Below are positions 6,066 to 9,988 of a DNA stretch of 9,988 nt, one piece after another (positions within the stretch are counted from its first letter, which is position 1; every line of letters begins with the position of its first letter). Position numbers and translations under genes: made by a program. The notes below the pieces were generated by a model, which made no database searches, was not told where the DNA came from, and saw only the letters and a list, made by a program, of their open reading frames with translations. The stretch is from Candidatus Hydrogenedentota bacterium (GTDB taxonomy: Bacteria; Hydrogenedentota; Hydrogenedentia; Hydrogenedentales; GCA-2746185): the NCBI GenBank assembly GCA_030123645.1, contig JASJYE010000062.1:1-9988 (forward strand), read 5' to 3'.

Positions 6066-7895
6066 ATGAGCGCCGCCACGGTTAGCCACCGCTCCGTTCC
6101 CGATCGACCTTTTCTGAGCATGTGCCGGTACAATGCGCCCTATTGGAAGGCCTACACGGTTGCGGGGATTCTGGGCTTGATCTTCTTAGTGGTGGGCATG
6201 CTCATGCCTCTCATCCTCAAGGCCGTGGTGGACGGTCTCGATACGGGGGACATGACGCGGGCTCGGATGTGGAATTATTTTGGCTTGCTCGCGGTCATTG
6301 GGCTGGTGACGGCGCTCACGCGTTTTTGGGAGCGACTCCTCATCGGCTACGCCTCGCGTAAGTTCGAGTACGATCTGCGGAACGACTACTTCCGCCACGT
6401 CCAGGGCCTGTCGCGGGAGTTCTTTAACCGGACCAAGACGGGTGACATCATGGCCCGGGCGACGAATGACCTGAACTTCGTGCGCATGGTCATCGGCTTC
6501 GGCGTCCGAGCGGGAGTCGATCTGTTTAGGATTCCCTTCACCTTGGCGATGTTGCTGCACTTTTCCATTGGGCTGACCGGGATTTTAGCTTTTGCGTTTC
6601 CCATTGCATGGGTGTGTAGCTACTTCATTCTGAAATACACCCGCCGGCAGGCGCGTATCGTGCAGGAGCATTTCTCCGGGATCACCTCGCTGGCCCAGGA
6701 GAACCTTTCGGGGGCGCGTGTCGTGAAGGCCTACGATGCAGGCGATCGAGAAGTGAAGGCTTTCACCAAGAAATCGGACATCTATGCGCGCGAGAATCTG
6801 AAGGCGGCCGCGATCAGGGGCCTGATGGGACCGTTGACGATGATTGTCATCCGGATGACGCTCTTGATCTCGATCTGGCAGGGCGGCCTCATGGTGATGC
6901 GCGGCGGGGTGACTTCGCAGATGGTGATCGGGAACGGGGGGTTGGGCATCAGGGAGAACCCGTGGACGCTGGGCGACCTCATGGGATTCAATGCCTATCT
7001 GATGATGGTGTCGGGTTCGCTCGCAGCCTTGGGAATGGTCACGACCATCTACCAGCAGGGCGCCGCGGGCATGAACCGCATTTCGGAGATTCTTGCCGAA
7101 ACTCCCACAATCTTCGACGGCGAAGACACCGACACGGAGATCACGTCGCTTCGCGGCGGGATTGAGTTCAAGAACGTGACCTTCAAGTACGGATCCCAAT
7201 CGGTGCTGCGCGACGTTTCCTGGGAGATTCATCCCGGGCAGACCGTGGCCATCGTCGGGTCCACGGGCTCGGGGAAATCGACGATTCTCTCGCTGGTGAC
7301 CCGGCAATACGATCCGAGCGAGGGCCAAGTGTTGTTGGACGGCGTGGACGCCCGCCACGTTCCTCTGGCCGTGCTGCGCACCTCGATAGGCCTGGTTCCA
7401 CAGGACACCTTCCTTTTCTCGCACACCATCCGGTCCAATCTTACGGTGGGCCGGCCGAAGGCAACGGATGAGGAAATTATGCGGGCCTGCCAGATCGCCC
7501 AGTTCGACGAGACCTTGCTGGAGATGCAGGATGGCTTGGAGACGCTCTTGGGTGAACGGGGGGTGAATCTTTCCGGTGGGCAGAAGCAGCGGCTCGCCAT
7601 CGCACGGGCCCTGATCCAGGACCCCGCCATATTGATGCTGGACGACTCGCTTTCCAGCGTGGACACCCGAACCGAAGAGCGTATCTTGCAGGGGCTCAAG
7701 AGCGTGATGGCCGCACGCACGAGCGTGGTTGTGGCGCATCGGATTTCGACGGTCCGATACGCCGACCTGATCCTGGTCCTGGATGACGGCGCGATCGTCG
7801 AACGGGGAAGCCACGACGAACTGCTGGCCTACGGGGGGCTTTATGCGAACATGTATGAGCGGCAGGCCCTCGAAAAGGAATTGGAAAAAGAGTGA
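6066..7895 (+). CDS. ABC exporter half-transporter 1 (ABCB/MdlA-like), degenerate Walker B
   Basis: This is a 609-residue inner-membrane half-transporter: an N-terminal six-helix type I exporter domain followed by an ATPase. Membrane helices are about 29-52, 68-86, 147-165, 167-189, 254-278 and 303-325. The nucleotide-binding domain has A-loop Tyr375, Walker A GSTGSGKST (398-406, Lys404), Q-loop Gln446, signature LSGGQ (502-506), Walker B ILMLDD (522-527), D-loop SSVD (530-533) and H-loop His558. Asp527 stands where the catalytic Glu is expected, which is typical of the subunit that contributes the impaired ATP site in heterodimeric exporters. A stretch of roughly 20 residues rich in Gly and Asn (about 281-300) enlarges the outward loop between helices 5 and 6. 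The stop overlaps the next gene's GTG by 4 nt, so the two are translationally coupled and should form one transporter. The substrate is unknown; drugs, lipids and peptides are all possible for the family. Confidence 0.95.
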   Translation: MSAATVSHRSVPDRPFLSMCRYNAPYWKAYTVAGILGLIFLVVGMLMPLILKAVVDGLDTGDMTRARMWNYFGLLAVIGLVTALTRFWERLLIGYASRKFEYDLRNDYFRHVQGLSREFFNRTKTGDIMARATNDLNFVRMVIGFGVRAGVDLFRIPFTLAMLLHFSIGLTGILAFAFPIAWVCSYFILKYTRRQARIVQEHFSGITSLAQENLSGARVVKAYDAGDREVKAFTKKSDIYARENLKAAAIRGLMGPLTMIVIRMTLLISIWQGGLMVMRGGVTSQMVIGNGGLGIRENPWTLGDLMGFNAYLMMVSGSLAALGMVTTIYQQGAAGMNRISEILAETPTIFDGEDTDTEITSLRGGIEFKNVTFKYGSQSVLRDVSWEIHPGQTVAIVGSTGSGKSTILSLVTRQYDPSEGQVLLDGVDARHVPLAVLRTSIGLVPQDTFLFSHTIRSNLTVGRPKATDEEIMRACQIAQFDETLLEMQDGLETLLGERGVNLSGGQKQRLAIARALIQDPAILMLDDSLSSVDTRTEERILQGLKSVMAARTSVVVAHRISTVRYADLILVLDDGAIVERGSHDELLAYGGLYANMYERQALEKELEKE

Positions 7896-9739
7896 GCTTC
7901 GAGTATCATTTTGAGGACGAACTGGACGCGCGCCCCTATGATGCGGCGTTGATGAAACGGCTTCTCATTTACTTGCGACCGCACGTTAAGCTGCTGACGA
8001 TCGCCGCGACACTGCTCCTCGTCGCAACCGCGATCAGCACCTTGATTCCTTACATCACCATGCTGGTCATCGACCGGTGCATTGGCGGGCCCGGGCAGCC
8101 CAAAGCCGCAGATCTGGGCGACTTGGATGGCCGGACCCAGACCTTGTTGACGCTTGTCACTCTGATGGCGGGGCTGTCGGTGTTCGACGCGCTGTTCAGG
8201 TACGCCCAGGGGCTTCTCTTGGCCTTCGTGGGCCAGCGGACGCTGCTGACCATGCGAGTCGAGGTCTTCTCGCATCTGCAAAAGTTGTCGGTGAGCTTCC
8301 TAGATCGCAACCCGGTGGGGCGGCTTCTGACGCGCGTGACGAACGACGTCGAGAATATTCAGCAGACGATTGTCTCGGGATTGATTCAGACCATCGGTGA
8401 GATTCTCACCATCTTTCTGGCCTTGTCGGTGATGTTCTGGCTCAATTGGCGCCTGACCCTGGTCACGCTTGGCTCGATTCCCTTGATCATCATGGCCACC
8501 CTCATTTTCCGGAGGTTCATCCGGCGCTCCTACCAGGAGACGCGGAGAAAGATTGCGGCGCTCAACGCCTTCACCCAGGAGATCGTGAGCGGGATGACGG
8601 TGGTGCATCTCTTTGGACATGAGGACCGCAGTTTCGAGCAGTTCCGCGGGCTGAACGCGGATCATCGGGACGAGTGGTTTCGCCAGGTCTTCTATTACGC
8701 CACCTATTCCCCCATTGTCGATACGCTGGGCGCGCTCACTACCGCGGTGATCATTTTGGTGGGGGGCCTGCAAGTGCTGGAAGGGATCGAATCCGGTGTC
8801 GTAGGGGCCGCATCCATCGGCATGATGTACGCTTATATGCAGTGGGGCGCCCGCCTCTTCGGTCCCATCACGGCCCTGACCGAACGCTACAACGTGCTTC
8901 AAGCTGCAATGGCCTCCTCAGAGCGCATTTTCCGGCTCCTGGATACCCCCGCCGACATCGTGGACAAACCGGAAGCAATTGTGCGTGAAAGGATGAAGGG
9001 CGGTGTGGCCTTCAACAATGTCTCCTTTGCATACGAGCCCGGCAACTGGGTGCTTAAGGACGTGAGTTTCAATGTCGCCCCCGGCGAACATATTGCCATC
9101 GTCGGGCACACCGGCGCGGGAAAAACCACAATCGCCAGTCTGCTCAGCCGATTCTACGACGTGCAGCAGGGCAGCATCACCATTGACGGCGTGGACATTC
9201 GAGACTATGAAATAAGTAGTCTTCGCCAGAACATGGGCATTGTGCAGCAAGACGTCTTTCTGTTCTCAGGCTCAGTGGATTTCAACATCCGGCTGGGCGA
9301 TGCCGACATGAGCGAGGACTATGTCCGCTCCTGCGCCGAATACGTTAACGCGTCCCGCTTCATAGAGCGATTGCCGGGGGGATACGAATATGACGTGGGT
9401 GAGCGTGGCTGCAATCTCTCGACAGGGCAGCGGCAGCTCCTGGCCTTCGCGCGCACCTTGGCCCACGCGCCGCGCATTCTGATCCTTGACGAAGCCACCT
9501 CGAGCGTCGACACGGAAACCGAGGCCCTCATTCAAGACGCCGTGGTCAAACTCATGGAGAGCCAGACCTCTATCGTCATCGCCCACCGCCTGTCGACGGT
9601 GCAGCACGCGGACCGCATCATTGTGCTCCATCACGGGGAAATCCGCGAGGTAGGCACCCATCAGGAATTGCTCGCCCACCGCGGACTCTACTACACACTC
9701 TATCGGCTTCAGTATAAGGACCAGTCGACCGCCGCTTGA
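7892..9739 (+). CDS. ABC exporter half-transporter 2 (ABCB/MdlB-like), catalytic partner
   Basis: This 615-residue partner of the preceding half-transporter has the same order: six membrane helices in about 33-325, then the ATPase. A-loop Tyr381, Walker A GHTGAGKTT (405-413, Lys411), Q-loop Gln453, Walker B ILILDE (529-534) with the catalytic Glu534, D-loop SSVD and H-loop His565 are intact. The signature is LSTGQ (509-513) instead of LSGGQ. In the head-to-tail dimer this signature faces ABC1's Walker A/B, which carries the Asp substitution, so one composite site is doubly weakened while the other (Glu534 plus ABC1 LSGGQ) is canonical. The N-terminus (acidic FEDELDARPYD, then MKRLLIYLRP) is typical of the MdlB/YheH side of such pairs. 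The start is a GTG inside the GTGA overlap with the previous stop, with a purine run upstream. Transport direction is inferred as export from the fold. Confidence 0.95.
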   Translation: MSFEYHFEDELDARPYDAALMKRLLIYLRPHVKLLTIAATLLLVATAISTLIPYITMLVIDRCIGGPGQPKAADLGDLDGRTQTLLTLVTLMAGLSVFDALFRYAQGLLLAFVGQRTLLTMRVEVFSHLQKLSVSFLDRNPVGRLLTRVTNDVENIQQTIVSGLIQTIGEILTIFLALSVMFWLNWRLTLVTLGSIPLIIMATLIFRRFIRRSYQETRRKIAALNAFTQEIVSGMTVVHLFGHEDRSFEQFRGLNADHRDEWFRQVFYYATYSPIVDTLGALTTAVIILVGGLQVLEGIESGVVGAASIGMMYAYMQWGARLFGPITALTERYNVLQAAMASSERIFRLLDTPADIVDKPEAIVRERMKGGVAFNNVSFAYEPGNWVLKDVSFNVAPGEHIAIVGHTGAGKTTIASLLSRFYDVQQGSITIDGVDIRDYEISSLRQNMGIVQQDVFLFSGSVDFNIRLGDADMSEDYVRSCAEYVNASRFIERLPGGYEYDVGERGCNLSTGQRQLLAFARTLAHAPRILILDEATSSVDTETEALIQDAVVKLMESQTSIVIAHRLSTVQHADRIIVLHHGEIREVGTHQELLAHRGLYYTLYRLQYKDQSTAA

Positions 9740-9751
9740 CGCCGTCGACTG
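9722..9751. repeat. 8-bp inverted repeat spanning the ABC2 stop codon
   Basis: CAGTCGAC (9722-9729) and GTCGACTG (9744-9751) are perfect inverted copies around a 14-nt loop that contains the ABC2 TGA. It could fold as an mRNA 3' hairpin, but no T-run follows. It may be chance, because GTCGAC is itself palindromic. Confidence 0.35.
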
Positions 9752-9773
9752 CTCAGAAGGCCTCGACCCACCG

Positions 9774-9789
9774 CCTAAAGCATTTTAGG
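9774..9789 (+). terminator. Weak candidate stem-loop after ABC2
   Basis: CCTAAA, a GCAT loop and TTTAGG form a perfect 6-bp stem 35 nt after the ABC2 stop. The stem is AT-rich and no uridine tract follows, so a role as a rho-independent terminator is doubtful. Confidence 0.25.
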
Positions 9790-9853
9790 ATTACACCGAT
9801 ACGTTTGCTGCTACCGCGCCGTCGTCCGAAAACGGGTGCCAATACGAGACCGG

Positions 9854-9963
9854 ACGTTCCGGCGCCAAACTCGTTTGGGGGTGTCTTCGAAGCCGCCACC
9901 GCACACCGCCAAGCTGTGCTTGACGCCGGAACGTTCTCTCGTTCCCACGGTCCTCCGTGGGAA
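9854..9963. repeat. Compound inverted-repeat element with strong terminal hairpin (REP/BIME-like)
   Basis: An 11-bp inverted repeat (ACGTTCCGGCG at 9854-9864, CGCCGGAACGT at 9924-9934) encloses about 60 bases. Directly after it is a perfect hairpin, TTCCCACGG / CCGTGGGAA with a TCCT loop (9942-9963), and a smaller GCACA/TGTGC pair (9901-9919) sits inside. The CGTTCCCAC-loop-GTGGGAATGC form is a hairpin type I recall seeing dispersed in many GC-rich genomes. The whole lies in a non-coding tail downstream of the ABC operon, and the hairpin could serve as a 3' end for its transcript. Copies elsewhere in the genome would be needed to confirm a repeat family. Confidence 0.55.
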
Positions 9964-9988
9964 TGCATATTAACCGCTCGAGAAACTG

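Noticed and set aside
6585..7814. Minus-strand open frame of 409 codons opposite ABC1
   Set aside because: It is long only because it mirrors a GC-rich ATPase gene. Its composition (His, Arg, Asp, Gly-rich) is typical of an antisense frame and no domain is visible.
8300..8902. Minus-strand open frame of 200 codons opposite ABC2
   Set aside because: It is the shadow of the transmembrane-domain coding region, with no start signal and no motif.
9753..9968. Minus-strand open frame of 71 codons in the right tail
   Set aside because: Its first codons read through the 9942-9963 hairpin and the rest through the inverted repeat. There is no ribosome binding site, and frames like this are commonly produced by palindromic repeats.

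Overview
The window looks like an ordinary chromosomal stretch from a GC-rich, Gram-negative-type environmental bacterium. The gene families (family III CoA-transferase, PQQ-type propeller, HSL-family esterase, type B carboxylesterase, aldo/keto reductase, ABCB-type exporter) and the tandem GC-rich hairpin repeats in the gaps resemble Planctomycetota- or Hydrogenedentota-like genomes. That placement is an impression from style and was not tested; there is no rRNA or other phylogenetic marker here.

The left part (1-4288) reads on the minus strand. From the left edge it holds a CaiB/BaiF CoA-transferase cut by the window edge, the C-terminal remnant of a PQQ-like beta-propeller protein, a 507-residue secreted protein of unrecognised family, an intergenic gap with two back-to-back hairpin repeats, and an intact HSL-family (HGGGY/GDSAGG) alpha/beta hydrolase.

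The right part (about 4424-9739) reads on the plus strand. It begins with a broken type B carboxylesterase C-terminus (in-frame stop plus frameshift) and a short reading frame that may be another remnant. An intact aldo/keto reductase follows, then two ABC exporter half-transporters overlapping by 4 nt. The last 250 bases hold inverted repeats and a hairpin, and no convincing gene.

The best-supported functional unit is the ABC pair. ABC1 has Asp in place of the catalytic Walker B Glu, and ABC2 has LSTGQ in place of LSGGQ. Both changes fall in the same composite ATP site, as in heterodimeric exporters of the TM287/288, LmrCD and BmrCD type. The CoA-transferase, esterase and reductase look like separate catabolic or detoxification genes with no evident shared pathway. 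I see no clear sign of a new multi-gene system. The most novel elements are the unknown 507-residue secreted protein, the decayed genes, and the two hairpin-repeat loci. No tRNA, rRNA, CRISPR array, transposase or integrase was seen.
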